A DNA stretch of 64,000 nucleotides from Himantopus leucocephalus. Taxonomy: Eukaryota > Chordata > Aves > Charadriiformes > Recurvirostridae. Positions 1-12,110 of the stretch are shown here, piece by piece. The stretch's first letter is position 1. Each line of letters starts with the position of its first letter. The notes under the pieces were generated by a model. That model was not told the DNA's origin. It searched no databases and saw only the letters and a program-made list of their open reading frames with translations. The stretch is taken from the NCBI GenBank assembly GCA_003993805.1, contig RSEF01000021.1:2367065-2431064 (forward strand), read 5' to 3'. Both the position numbers and the translations under genes were made by a program.

Positions 1-270
1 CCCCCCCCCCCCCATCCCCACGCGTGCGGCCGCCCCGCGGGTCTCGGAGCGTGGGGCAGCGGGGGGGGGACAGGACAGCTCCGGCCACCCCTTTGCTGAA
101 GGAATTCCCCCCCAGCCCCACCTGCGTGTGCCCCCCCCAGCACCCCACTGCTCCCCGGACCCACGCAGCCGCTCGGGGCGACCCCCCCGGGCAAAGGCGA
201 TTTCTCCATCCCCAGGGACCCTCGGTGCCTCCGCAGAGCACCGGCAGCACCGAGTCTTTTCCCCGCTAAC
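1..270. other. GC-rich, C-tract-rich patch at window edge
   Basis: The segment opens with 13 consecutive C, contains nine G at 61-69, and has many CpG and CCCC runs before composition falls abruptly to AT-rich at about 270. It could be the edge of a CpG island or first exon belonging to a gene left of the window. An 81-codon open frame on + (24-269) is Pro/Arg/Gly-rich, as expected from GC-rich DNA, and matches no family I know. The C/G runs could form a G-quadruplex on one strand. Confidence 0.4.
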
Positions 271-3200
271 CTTAAAAGCGGTATAAATCCTCCCATGAAA
301 TAATATAAGTGCGCACAGAGTACAAAGAGCTCCTGTCCTCGGGTTCGGAGATCATAACCAGAGATGGGAAAGTATTTAATAACACCCCTTAAGTGACTGG
401 TGTTGCCTCCATATATCCCAGTCCAAGGGAAAGCCATTAGTACCAAAAATAATTTTTTTTTTTAACCATAGGGAACCAAGATTTCATTTAGATTTACAAA
501 TTAATGAAGACTTACTGTAGAAAGTAACTGTAAGAACATGTGTTAAAACGCAACAGAAAGAATTTCATCGATTTCCATGAGAGGTGGATTGTATCCAGGA
601 AGAATGAGTCAACTTCATTCCTCGAGTAAAACTCACTGAACTGAAGAGAATTACACTAGGCATGAATTTGGATCATCTCCTTCCCTCCCCATTTCATGTA
701 TTGTTGTTCAGCTCATTGTGTCTTTCTATGGGTTAGACAGAGCTAGATGGGAATCTTTAAAAAATGCTTTTCATCACTGCAAAATGGTGATTTTAACAGA
801 TTATTCCCCCCCCCCCAATATCACATCAGTTACAAGTAATTATTCAGCCAAACAGAGTCACACACACAAGACAACGTGATGCAGTGCAGGAAAGAACAGC
901 GCAGTGGTCAGGGCACAGGGAGGAAGAAGTAGGAGGTCTTCTACATCTCAGAGACACCGGTGTTCCTGCCTGTTTGTCCTGCTGCTGATGCTTGTTTCTC
1001 CTTTCCTCACATATTTAGTATTAAGCCTTGCAAGGTTTTGGTTTAATTTCCATGGAGGAGATGAGAATTCTTGAAGACACCAAAATGTTTCCTAACCAGC
1101 TCTATTCTTACACTACAGAGGGATGCAGTTCATTTCAGAGGAAAAAGCAGCGTGTTTAAGTAATTGATAGAGAAATCTTTCTCCAATTGTACATTCACTG
1201 TGGCAACAGTGCCTTGTTTTACAGGTGGAAGAATAAACTACTCATTACTTTAAGAGATTTGGGATGAAATCTCAGAACACGGCGATGGGAGCAATGGAGA
1301 GATGAATACTAATGCACCGTCAGAGGTTTGGTCTCTGCATTCGGAAACCAAAGTTCCACACAGACCCTCCCATACTTCTATTGACACACAAAGAGCACCA
1401 ACATCGAGAAGCAAGATCATTAGTCTCTTCAACCTCACTGTTAGGTTTTTAGCCCACAAACTGCCTACATGAGAACCTGTGGCAATCCCACAGGAGTTCA
1501 GCAGTTTTGTGGCTGGAACAACGAGGCATAGCTGCTGATAAGCTAATTAATTGACGAATAGGTGAAAACCAAGCTCCATTTTAAAAACTGGTGAGAAAAT
1601 GAAATGCAAATATATACAAAATAGCCAATGGTTTCTATGAATATAAATGTCTGTCTACCTCATGACTGCTATTTTCCAGCCAGCTTTCCAACCAGTGCAG
1701 TCTTTGCGCTTCTGTATCTACAATTGTACCATTTATAAGCCAGGAGCCCACCTTGCCCACATGCTTGTTCCTACAGTGACTCATGTTCCATTGGGTTTAT
1801 TCCTGTGAAGATTTGTGTTAAAACAGAGGAAAGGGCAGAACCTTTGGGCAAGGAACAGTACTTTTTGGAAAGCACCAGACATACTCACTATTCCCTGTCA
1901 AAAAATTAAAGCACTGATTTACATCCTGTGTAGGAGAACAGCTTTTTCTATTGGTATAGCATTAAAAGTAGAAAATTCATTTGATACCTGGGTCAAAGAG
2001 AAGTCTTGCTAAATAATAGTGTTTACTCAATACCTAAAAAATAGTCTTCCTAGAGGAATACACTCAGGGAGGAAACAAACTCATAAATTATCTAGCTAAG
2101 GCATGGCAGATTAACTTTACTTTCCTTTTATCGATCTATTGAAGCCCCTCCAATCAAAGTTCCCTGGAAAAAAAAAAAGCTTACCACTGCTTGCTGGCAG
2201 CATTTGCTGAATTCAGGAAGAAATGAATACCTATCACTTTATCTCCAAGTGGTAGCTCCCAAGTACTACACTGCAAGCAACACTGTGCACCTACTCTGAG
2301 TGCTACAGGTTCTGAGGCTTTGCAGGGGAATTTCTTCCCTGCCTTCACCATTAAAAGCGCGATGTGATGGCTGCCCAAGAGCTCAAACTGCCACCGCTCC
2401 CCACGCCAGCTGCACCATTCAGGATGCACAAGGGATACCTTTTCAAGCCTCTCACTTTGTAGGCACCACCTATGCAATTTCAGCTCGAGCATCTTTGAAC
2501 AGCTACAAAATGTCTGTATTGGCAGAGTCCTGCCGGTACAATTCCACCCAAATTATAGAGAAATTCATAAATCCATCAACTCCAGCACTGTCTGTAAGCA
2601 CTGCAGTTAGTATTATTTACTCTATATAAAGCAGAAAAAACAAAGACAAGGAACTTTCCAGACACCAGCTGGTCTGCCAAGTGGCAGCTCAGGGATCCAT
2701 ACGGGCACTGCTCTCAGGACTAGCGCCGACTCTGCCTCATCATTTCTGTACACCAAAAGGCAAAACACAGATTGTGACAGTTCCCATTAAAGATAAGCAA
2801 AGTACCCTCCAGCCAGAGCACGTGTTTATAAACAACTGACCAGAGCAACCGCCTAGTGAGGCATCATCCGTCATGATTCCTCTCCTCCTCAGTTTTATCA
2901 CGTCACCTGCTGTACCGGGCATTTCACAGGAGGCAAACCCAAAAATCTGCCGCTGCCAGAAAGGCAAAGTCACTCCTGAGGCCTGGTGTGGGTAGGATGT
3001 TCCACAGGACAAGTACCCCAAAACCAAACCAAAGACCTGGACATGGCATTGAAAGGTTCCCAAGGCAGAACAGATCCCAGCCACTCTTGTTTTTCTGTGG
3101 TATGAGGGCCCCTTGTCTTGATCCACCTACTAAGGGAGCCCCATCTCCTGCCTTTCCCCAGCTGGTTGGCAGGCTAAGCCTTTGAGGGAAGATAGAGCTC

Positions 3201-6200
3201 TCTCTCAGGAGACTGTCACCACTAAAAGAAGGGAATATCATGTCGGAGTTCCCCAGAAAGGAAGAAGTGCATTTTATATGAAAGCAGCATGGCAAGCTGC
3301 AAACGTGAGCCCACTCAATAGGAAAGGACATCTCATTTCTGCAGGCCTTCCTCTTAGAATCTTCTTTCATTCATTTACTGTTCTGAGGTTGCCCACTCTA
3401 CTGCTGGAAGAGTGGCTTCCAGACTCACTGATGAAAGAATATAGGAGCAGAATGGTATGGTAGGACACTTACGTACCCTATGCGATAACAAAGGTAACAC
3501 AGGACACTTAAAAAGAGCTCCCACTTCTCAGAACAGATAATCTCTGAAGTTGCAATGAAAACAGCAGCAAAGAGCCAAGAGAGCAGGCAGGACCATCGCA
3601 GCAGAAGACATTCAGCAGCAACGCAAATATTCTGGCTCCTCCTGTGGTCAGACTACGCAGTCTGATGTGACACAGGATATTCTCAAAAACCAGAGTCAAC
3701 ACTGTGGTACACTGCCCTTAGCTTGCGAAAAAACAGGGTATTTCTCAGCAGCTTGCCACAGTCTCACATACAGTACTATTTCCTGATATGTACCTCAAGA
3801 CCTCATATTTTCACTCCAGATTCTTTTAGTACCCTGAAACAGATACATCGTGAGTTGCTTGACTACCGTTCAGCTGCAGTTTTGTTCCTTCGGTATAAGT
3901 GAGATGGGGAAATAGTTTCATTTCTCTAAAGTATAAAGTTAAATAGAGTGAACTGAGAAGTTTCTTTAAAAATAATGGAGTGAGATCACCCGTACAATGA
4001 TTTTAAATGGCTCAAATAGGAGCAGTACTCGCATTTAGCGAGTACATCCTGAGGAGCAGGAGGCATTCTCCGTTTCAGCCACTTGGGTGCATTACAAGGG
4101 GGACTGCTCATTCATAAGGGGAACATATTTTCTATAAAATTATTACTAACAGCTTTTTAACTCCACTCTTAAGCAACCCAGAATGTGAATCAATGTGAGT
4201 TCACGAAAGACTTGGCTTTTTCAAGGGAATTTGAGTCTTAATTACTTTGTCACAGAGCTCAAGTGAGTCATCACCATCTAGGCAGTGAAACACTTCGTTC
4301 CTGAGTATATTGACCACTAGACTTGGGCTGTCAGGGCACAACAAGGGTGTAAAAAAATGACCATGAAATAGTAAAACCCAGTGAAGTCCCAACAGGAGAA
4401 AAAGTGACCAGTGTCCCCTGACTTCTTTCCAAAGCATTAAGAGTTGCTGCTCGTTTGGTGACTAACACTCAGCTTTGCAAAAGCTCTGGCAGCAGAGCAG
4501 GTCAGCATCACTGCATGGCAGTCACCTCAGCCTTTATTTTTTACAGCTGGACCTGTTTATCACAGCCTCCCTTTCACCAGAAAAAGGAAAGCCATCACTC
4601 TAAACAGAGCCATTCAAAACTCTGCATCTTACCATAAGTAAATAATAGAAAACAAGACTTATGTTGTTAGTGTTGTCATTCACCTGGTGTTGTCATTCAC
4701 TCCCGGTTTTCCAAGCAAACCACAGCTTAGTATCTTTCCCCCCTATTAAACACACACAAACTAATACTAAGTTTGCTTATTTCCTCATCATCCAGGTTGT
4801 GGGAAAGTCCTATTTCTAACCGCTTTACCATTTAGCCATTTTCTCACTGTTCGTATAAGCATATATTGTGCAATGAAATTCTGGATGCTTCTGTATTGAG
4901 AACACCCCAAAACTGCTCACACATATGGTACAGATCTGGAAAATACTCAGACACTTTAGGCACATAAACTGTCACAAACTCACAGAAGCGAGAGACAATC
5001 TATTAAAGAATAACCAAAACCCAGAATGCATCATCCAAAAATAGAACCACAACCTACAGAACCACCTATTCAATGAGTAAGCCCAAAATTTTTGTCACTC
5101 AAATGGCTGCATTTTAGCAAGGAAAAAAAAATCACAATAAAAGAATTTTATTCTGGAAGGATGAGAAAAAATGTTAGACATGTTTTTATGGGAGAAACAG
5201 AGATACAGAGCTAGCTTGAAAACTGAAAATCTCTCATGCCCTGATCTATAAATAAAACTAGTTGGGCTTTTCTTTTGTACTAAATTTAAAGGAAAGTCTT
5301 TTCCATGGAGAGTTTTCTTTAAAACAAACTATGCCCCAGAAGGACTTTAACGATGGTGTTTCCAACAAGCAGCATGAATGAATTAAACAATAAATGCAGT
5401 AAGAAAGCAGCTGTATTTTTATTTAATAGACACAGATGACTGCGGTTCAAATATGGCTGCGTTCTCAGAGAGAGGAGGACAAATCCTGACAGTTCTCACC
5501 CAGATTGCAACAACTTTTTCCCTTCCCCCTGTACCCAGGACCCTGGCTCAGGTGCCGTTTGCCCTCTAGCATCACCAAAACCATCAAGGTTAGCTCCAGT
5601 GACCATCAAGCAGAAATTCCCAATTCTGTGGCATACACAGTACCAAATTATTCATCTCTCTCCTGCACACTACCCACAGGCTATGCAGGGGAAGGGGGTG
5701 GAAAGGTATTTGGCTCTCCTTGATAGAGTCAGGTCTATCACCAGCACACAGCAATCAGAGCCTAACTGCCTGTCTTCATTCAACTTCTTCCCTTTGGACA
5801 GAAACCCCAAGGTTATCTGTAGTTACTCAGCCTGGAAATCACCAAGGTCTCTCTCTTCTCCACACAAAAGTCTCACAACATCCTACAAAGAGCCAGAAGT
5901 TTCACAATAACCAACTCAGAAGGAAACACACAACACAATCTCCAGCAATTCATCTGAACATACACGAAATCCCATGACTGAAGCCGGCTCAGGAGGTTCG
6001 GAGGCTGTACCTCTCAAGAACAGCAGTGTTCGCTGGTTAGCCCAGCAACAGCCACTAATTATTTTCCTTTGGTGTTTCCAATAGATACTATCACCTTAAC
6101 TTCCTGAAAAAGCCATTACTCAGGATTACAGAATACTCACCACATCCCATCCCAGAAACAGCAGCGTTTCAGTCCGAGCGGAGCATCCGGGCCTTTGCAG

Positions 6201-6529
6201 TAACTCAGGTTTCCCACAGCACTTTCAATCTTAGCTCTTGAGTTCCACTTGCTTCCACTCCAATTTGCTTTCAGCCTTGAAGCTTCCTATCCTTTAGGTT
6301 TTCTCAAAAGGAAGCCAGTTTTCTTTTCCTTACAAAGTCCACATCTGCTGTTTTCTTCCTCCTCCGCAGTGAGGAGACAGGAATCGGGCATCCATACCGA
6401 TAACATCAGAGCCCATCACACCTGTAAGAAACATTGCACCATTAAGTTGAAGCAAACAGCTTATTCCCTTGTAGCAGAGCAGCTTCCCCCCAAATCCCAC
6501 CACAGCCTAATCTCTGGGGTGGCAGGGTA
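271..6529. other. Long AT-rich non-coding stretch
   Basis: I see no recognisable gene, RNA or young transposon here. Open frames are 60-150 codons, overlap on both strands and carry no family motif. Minor landmarks are an 11-base C run at 806-816 and a 14-base tandem repeat at 4670-4700. Small introns or distal enhancers cannot be excluded. Confidence 0.5.
4670..4700. repeat. Two-copy short tandem repeat, 17-bp period
   Basis: The 14-base unit gtgttgtcattcac occurs at 4670-4683 and exactly again at 4687-4700. This looks like a local slippage duplication, and no function is apparent. Confidence 0.8.
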
Positions 6530-6619
6530 GGGACTCTAAAACTCATGAGGCAGCAGGGTTCTCCTTTTACGTGGTAAGAAAACTACAAACATTGCAAAAG
6601 TTCCTGCTAGAACTGCAAG
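6530..6619 (-). other. In-frame extension downstream of small ORF stop
   Basis: Reading on past the TGA of the 58-codon ORF at 6620-6796, the same frame stays open for 27 codons to a TAG. It encodes a hydrophobic stretch (LAVLAGTFAMFVVFL) followed by a basic RKRR patch. A second membrane-like segment right after a stop could be coincidence or the remains of a longer protein. The stop context is TGA followed by CTT, one base from the known readthrough context TGA-CTA. Evidence for translation is absent. Confidence 0.15.
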
Positions 6620-6796
6620 TCACCCAACCCTTCGCTGATACACACCATCCACAAGCAACTCTTTCTGGCACTTTAGTAGCACATACACAATAAAGATGCG
6701 TAAAGCAAGACTATAAACCAGCTTGTATTTTGCTGTTGCAGCTCTGATTCTCTCCCCTAGAGCTGCAAGCTGGCCTTCAGCTCGCTCCCTCAACAT
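6620..6796 (-). CDS. Possible 58-aa single-membrane-segment small ORF
   Basis: The ATG at 6794-6796 opens a 58-codon frame. Residues 2-20 look like a leucine-spaced charged helix (LRERAEGQLAALGERI). Residues 24-43 form a hydrophobic segment (YKLVYSLALRIFIVYVLLKC), followed by a charged tail ending QRRVG. The base at -3 of the ATG is G. A TATA box on the same strand (6927-6934) lies about 130 bp upstream, a plausible distance for a short leader. I do not recognise a family. Chance ORFs of this length are common, so the case rests only on the amphipathic-plus-membrane pattern and the upstream TATA box. Confidence 0.18.
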   Translation of the reverse strand: MLRERAEGQLAALGERIRAATAKYKLVYSLALRIFIVYVLLKCQKELLVDGVYQRRVG

Positions 6797-6926
6797 AACC
6801 AGAGAACATACAGACCTCAAAGAAGCTGTGGATCCTCCTGTTTCACACGTCGGTGCAGAGGGGACTCCACACAGCAAACCTTTCTCTGGTGGAAAACTGG
6901 CCCTTCTGGGAAGGAGCTCAGAGATG

Positions 6927-6934
6927 CTTATATA
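6927..6934 (-). promoter_or_regulatory. TATA-box-like motif
   Basis: The minus strand reads TATATAAG, a good match to the TATA consensus. It points toward the small ORF at 6620-6796. Such motifs occur by chance in AT-rich DNA. Confidence 0.25.
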
Positions 6935-6951
6935 GAATTAATGATTTGACA

Positions 6952-7114
6952 CAGGTGCTCTAATGAAGGGGAGTGGAGCCAGCTGGATTCAATTCAGTCC
7001 ATCAGGTCTTGGCCTGGGCCTTGCCAGGGTCTGCAGCATGGGGGCAGTCAGTTGGTGATGGGGAGCCCCACCTGGCACAGCGGTGTCACACCTGAGGTGG
7101 CACCTTCACAGGTG
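6952..7114. promoter_or_regulatory. Cluster of four CACCTG/CAGGTG E-boxes
   Basis: CAGGTG occurs at 6952-6957 and 7109-7114, and CACCTG at 7069-7074 and 7089-7094. This E-box type is bound by ZEB and Snail repressors and some bHLH factors. The second site lies in TCACACCT, which also resembles a T-box half site. A small enhancer or silencer is possible. The call is motif-based only. Confidence 0.3.
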
Positions 7115-7130
7115 AAGTGAATTTCTTCAT

Positions 7131-7974
7131 GGCTGTGTCAGTGGCTGAGGAGCATGAGATAAAATTGCTGCTGTGGAAGTGTTCTCCAAGCATACCGACC
7201 AACTGGATAGATTCCTGTTGCACCTTCTAAGAAATGGAGATTTACTGCATTATGAAGAGAGATACACCATGCTTGCTGAAACATCTCAGCTCACCAAGTC
7301 AAAAGCCAGACAATGAATGAATTTGAGGTGGGCTGTCAATAATTCCCAGCGATACCTGAAGCTCAGCTTGTGTCATCCAAGTAAGACCACCACCCCACCC
7401 CCCTTTCATATGTTTATGGTTACTTGGAATGGGGCAAATTTTGTCTCAGAGGTGGGTTAACTGTTGGGCATCCCAAAGGGTCTGCATTTAACGTGCATTT
7501 CCCATGTGTGGATGCTTTTATTTGTAGTGATTGTACGTTTCACAAGTATGAAGTCTGACTTCCTCATCCACACTGTGGAAATATGTAAAACATAACTCAA
7601 TGTCATCCGACCTGCTGATATTTCTGTTTCCAGAAGAGAGCAGGAACACCAAAACAACAAAAAAAACCCCAAGTCTTTCCCAGCAAATTCTGATGTATAG
7701 GATGTGACATAATGGTGCAAAAACTTCTGGCAAAAACAGGGATTTTAAATTGCTCTGCTCTATTTTGCTGTGGTGGGAGTTTTAACGCAGTGCGCTTTGC
7801 CTAGAACTGACAGGAAAGAACAGACAATCACCTCCAGTGTGGTACAGGGAAGAACAAAACAATTTTCCAGACAAAAATACATTGAGTTCAGTACGCTGTT
7901 TATAGGTTACAGTAAACAGAAGCATTTGATGTAATGGGCGCTTTCTGGCTACCGGGAACCTTTCAAGGAGCGCT
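7131..7974. other. Non-coding stretch, nothing recognised
   Basis: This is mixed-composition DNA with a short C-rich run near 7388-7405. No motif, repeat family or credible coding frame was seen. Confidence 0.5.
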
Positions 7975-8680
7975 GTGCGGGAGGGTGGTGGCAGTGATGA
8001 GGTGGCAGGTACGTGCTGCGGAGAGGTGAAAGGGGCCAGAGCTTTATTTCCCTTTTTACAAACCAATTTGCTGGGCTCCGTGTGTTTCGCCGGGGCGGTC
8101 AGAGCGGAGCAGGCAGCAGCACACCCCGACACCAGCAGGAGCCCATCTGTGGCTCCGCGAGGTGGCCGTGTTCGGGTCCCAGCATGGATGGTGCTCCCAA
8201 TGGTTTGCTCCTTCACCGCGGCTGACCGTGGAGGCTGTGGACGAGGAAGGGGCCAGCGTGAAGACGATGCCCTCTTCCAGTCCCCCTTAGAAAGCAGTGT
8301 CTTTCGGGGGGCTGCTCCTCCTGCTAGGCGCTCCTCAGGCTGGGGCAGAGGGTGTTTCTCCATCAGAACAAATGACTTTCTCAGATGGCCACGGCGCCAG
8401 CGATAGAGCTTTATTTGGTGCAAAGAGGAGATGCGCACGTGATGGTTTGCGTTTAACGCATCTCACCTGCGCGCCTTTGTCTCCGCACAGCCCCCGGCAA
8501 ACTGGTTCCTGCAGAACTGCCTCAGAAGCCACTCGCCGCACGTTGCAGCGCGAGAGGTTTATTAGCGCGCCCAGATGTGTGTTTTTTAACGCAGAGGCTG
8601 TTGCCTATAACGGCAGCAGAGCACTGCGAAAGCCCTGTCTGTGGGTTCGAGCAGTGAGGACACCCTGTGCACCCTCATGC
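7975..8680. other. GC/CpG-rich block
   Basis: CpG density is visibly higher than in the flanks, strongest at 8080-8310 and 8420-8580. Overlapping open frames of up to 218 codons on both strands (7782-8438 on -, 7975-8406 on +) are Ala/Pro/Arg-rich and family-less, as expected of GC-rich DNA with few stops. The block contains a CTCF-like motif at 8155-8168. It may be an orphan CpG island or a promoter of an unannotated transcript. Confidence 0.4.
8155..8168 (+). promoter_or_regulatory. CTCF-like core motif
   Basis: The sequence ccgcgaggtggccg closely fits the conserved CTCF core CCGCGNGGNGGCAG, differing only near the 3' end. It sits inside a CpG-rich block, a usual setting. Binding is inferred only. 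Confidence 0.4.
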
Positions 8681-9671
8681 TAACACTGCCTCCTTGTACA
8701 TTCTTTCTTTTTCTCTTCCCCCTCTCCTTTTCTAATGAAATCTTTCCATGTTATTAATGGCTAGGGTGGATCTATAGAGTGTGTTCCTTCCAGGATTTTC
8801 TTGTTTGCTGTAGTCTTCAAATTTTCCAGTTCATTTCCTATTTTCCTGCTCTAAAACCCCTGCCAAAAAAATCCCTGAAGCACACTTTGGTACTTGAACA
8901 GAAAAAACCCAACATTTGAGAATAGACATTTGATCCAGACTCTTGTAAATCAGTAGCAATTTTCCCCTCAAATATGAGTCCTTTCCATCAGTGGCTGACA
9001 CTTCCTCAAGGTGAGTTTTTATCTAATTAACTACGCAGATGCATTTCAATCACTAAAATGGGGAATGCTGCGTCGTACAATTTATGTGAAATTAGTAGTC
9101 CAAGAGCATTCAGCCAAAATATAAAGACTGGACTTACGACAGGCTATTTAATCAGGTTCCTTTAGGAATTAAATGATTAGGAATGAAATTATTGAAATGG
9201 ATTTATGCCTGGATATTCTGCACGACACTAGCTCTCATAGCTGAAGAAGAAACAGGTACCTGAGAAAAAGTTCCTCACTCGCGGACTGGAATATTAGAAA
9301 CAAAAGTGGCTATGTAATCCCCCGTGGAAAGAATTATTTTGGTTTCATGTAATCCCTCACCAGAAAAACTGGAAACATTACAAACTCCACTGATATTAGA
9401 GCTCAAGTGCATGATGGTGCCAACTGGAACAGGTTAGGAGCTGGGGAATTCCTTGAGACATTCGAGGAGAAAAAAATTCTGAAGTAATTTTATGGATTAT
9501 TGGTGGTTTTAATCCCTTCTGTGGCTTCTGAAAGAAAATCCTCACACATTTAGTTGCTTATGACATGGGCACTTCCCTGTAAACATAAACTGAAAATAAA
9601 AGCGGTTGGACATCAGTCCAACTGGTGGAACTACTATTAAACGACCTGGGCAGCCTGATCTCCGAGACTGG
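8681..9671. other. AT-rich non-coding stretch
   Basis: A T/C-rich opening (8700-8740) is followed by AT-rich DNA. No gene, repeat family or strong motif cluster was recognised. Confidence 0.5.
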
Positions 9672-10190
9672 TTATTTCAGTGTGTGGCACTGGTAATTTG
9701 GGGCTGGGCTAACCCTGTTTATGGGCGTGATCCACTCTTCTTTGCTTGAGGGTAAAACAGCAGGTGATTCCGAGGGACCTTCCGCTCTGAACACCCCCCA
9801 CTCTTCATTTGTCCTGCAGGGACAGACTCCCCCACCCGCGGGAGCCGCCGGTGCACCGGGAGAGCTCCGTGCAGGCTGGAAAGGCGCATCTCGCGGTGCG
9901 GCAGCTGGCAGCGTCCCCTCCCAGACAGCGTGCACGATTCAAGCCAAAGGAGAGGAGAATATACACTAATTGTATATTTTTTCTAGGATTTTTTCCTTCA
10001 AACACACCCGAGCGCTTTTGTGGTTTTTCTCAGTCTTTGCCCCCCGTCTCTGATGGTGACATCACCCCCGAGTACTTCACCAGGCAAAGTGGAGTACCTG
10101 AAAGGCAACGTCTATCCCACACCAGGTAAATCTGCCCGAAGCAGGACACAGCACAGTCCTGCAACACCACCGCCGCGGGTAGGATCTACT
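9672..10190. other. Moderately GC-rich block
   Basis: GC and CpG rise between about 9780 and 9930. Short overlapping open frames on both strands have biased, family-less composition. No splice structure or protein family can be supported. Confidence 0.35.
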
Positions 10191-11329
10191 TGGACTTAAT
10201 CTATTTTTGCTTTTAAATATCCTAGGTAACACTTTGGTTTGTTCATTTCTTCCAGCCTTCAGCTACAACTTTCCAACAACAAAAATAATCTCTCTCTGAA
10301 AATATATGCTCCACATTTCTTTAGTCTTTTCCACAGTATTTAAGAATCACAGAAACAGAACTGATGCTCAGGAAGACAAAGGCCTGGATTCAGTTTCCCT
10401 GATACCCATAAAGAAGACAATTAAATTAGGAACCCAGTCCCAAAAGATTTCCTCTTCAGTAAACGGAGAGTGATAAAAGCGCAGCAGCCCGCAGGTGGGT
10501 CAAAGTCTCTCTCTCTTCCCCCCTGCTTTTATCTTAGCCGGAGTTTCAAGTTATTTGCTTTAGTTGTAAAAGGTTGGATGGGAGGAATCCAGGTCTTGGT
10601 CACTTGCCCTAGAAAGCCTGTGACAGATCTGGAAATAAAACCTCCAAGCGGGCAAGCTGGAGGTTATCCAGGTGCTCTGGATATGCAGGGATCCACTCCT
10701 CCCCTCGTAAAGGAATAATGATCTCACATCAGTAAAAAAAACAGTTTCAAAGTAAATCCACTGAATACAGTGGGATTAAAACAGTGTAGCTGAAATCAGC
10801 ATCTGGACTATTGTCTTGGATACCTTCAGAGTCCATGATTTCTTCCTCTAGGGGCATGTGCTTCTAGGAAATACATATTACTTTGGCTCAAGACAGTCCT
10901 TCAGAGAATGTCATCAGACCACCAGCGCCGTTTAATAGTTCTGCCATGTTGTTCTGAGAAATACTGTTTTCTGCCGGAATTTGGGAATGACCTACAGAAA
11001 CAACTTTGGCAGCGCATGTGTTTCCCTTCGGATTTGTCGGGGTAGCAAAGGATCTGAAGAGCTGAATCTTTCCAAATCTTCTCAGCTCATCTGCATTACA
11101 AGGACTAAGTGGCTCACCAGCGGTTCCCCCGTTAGTCTGAGGCAGGGTTACATTTGATCCAGGATGTCTTGAGGACCGCAGGGAGAGTAATGTTTTCTAA
11201 CACCATCAAATTCCCCTCTCCGTTCTTGGTGGGAGAGATTCATTGCAAAAACAAGCAGTAAATTCTCAAAGGCTGCGAGAGCGCAGTGCTGAGGGCCAGA
11301 CAAATTAAGACAGATGTGCTGAACTTTGG
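10191..11329. other. Non-coding stretch, nothing recognised
   Basis: Ordinary mixed-composition DNA. A polypyrimidine tract at 10507-10525 and several isolated short open frames carry no family signal. Confidence 0.5.
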
Positions 11330-12110
11330 GATGGCAAGGATGTGGTTTCGTGCGGCCGGCCGTGTGAAGGCTCTCGGAACATCCTCCCTTCTCAGACACA
11401 AGAATGAAGCAGATAGCGTAATGAGACACAATAAATCCAGTCCGAGATGACTGCGGCGGGTGGGGTTGCAAACCTGCAGCCCTTCTCGGGGCTCACGAGC
11501 AGAGTCTGCTGCTCGGCTGATTCTCCCGGCTAGATTCGTGCTGCTCGGCACATGCCCATTGCGCGGCTCTGAAAAATACGGAGGAGGAGAGTGTGGGCAA
11601 AGGTTTGAGAGAGAGGAAAAGGATTTGTCAGGAAGTTTTGCAAAAGAGAGAGATTTCTTATCATGTTACTCTTTGTGAGAATAAAGAAGAAAACGACGGC
11701 TCTTTCGGGAGGGGAGCAGAGCTCTGCAGCGGGCAGTGACAAGCCAACCCAACGGTCGCCATCCTCAGGCGGCCCTGTTGCTCCCCCCACTGCCGCCTGC
11801 CTTCTTGGCTGCTCAGGAAAGCTTGCAGAAGCTCTCTTGGCTCTTACAAACATTCCGCCTTTAGGCAGCCATCAAGCAATGGCCTCTCCTTCCCAGCTGT
11901 CCCGCCGCCCTCCGTGCAGGAGGCTTCTCCCTGGCATTCCCTGCCCCGCAGAGCCTCTCGCTGCCGCCCACCCATCTCCTCCCCATGCTGACTGCTAAGA
12001 GAGACCCTGCAAAGGGCAGGGCCGGGGGAACCAGCGATGTCGAGCTACTGAGGAGATGGCCTCCCTGCCCAGCACAGCCGTACCAGCTCTCCTGCCCTCT
12101 CGCCAACGCA
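11330..12110. other. GC/CpG-rich block
   Basis: CpG-rich DNA appears at 11340-11560 and again at 11690-12110. Overlapping frames of about 100 codons on both strands are compositional. It is one of several orphan GC blocks between 8 and 15 kb. Confidence 0.35.

Noticed and set aside
7782..8438. 218-codon frame on - with overlapping 143-codon frame on +
   Set aside because: CpG-rich DNA with few stops on either strand; Ala/Arg/Pro-rich, with no family motif or splice logic.
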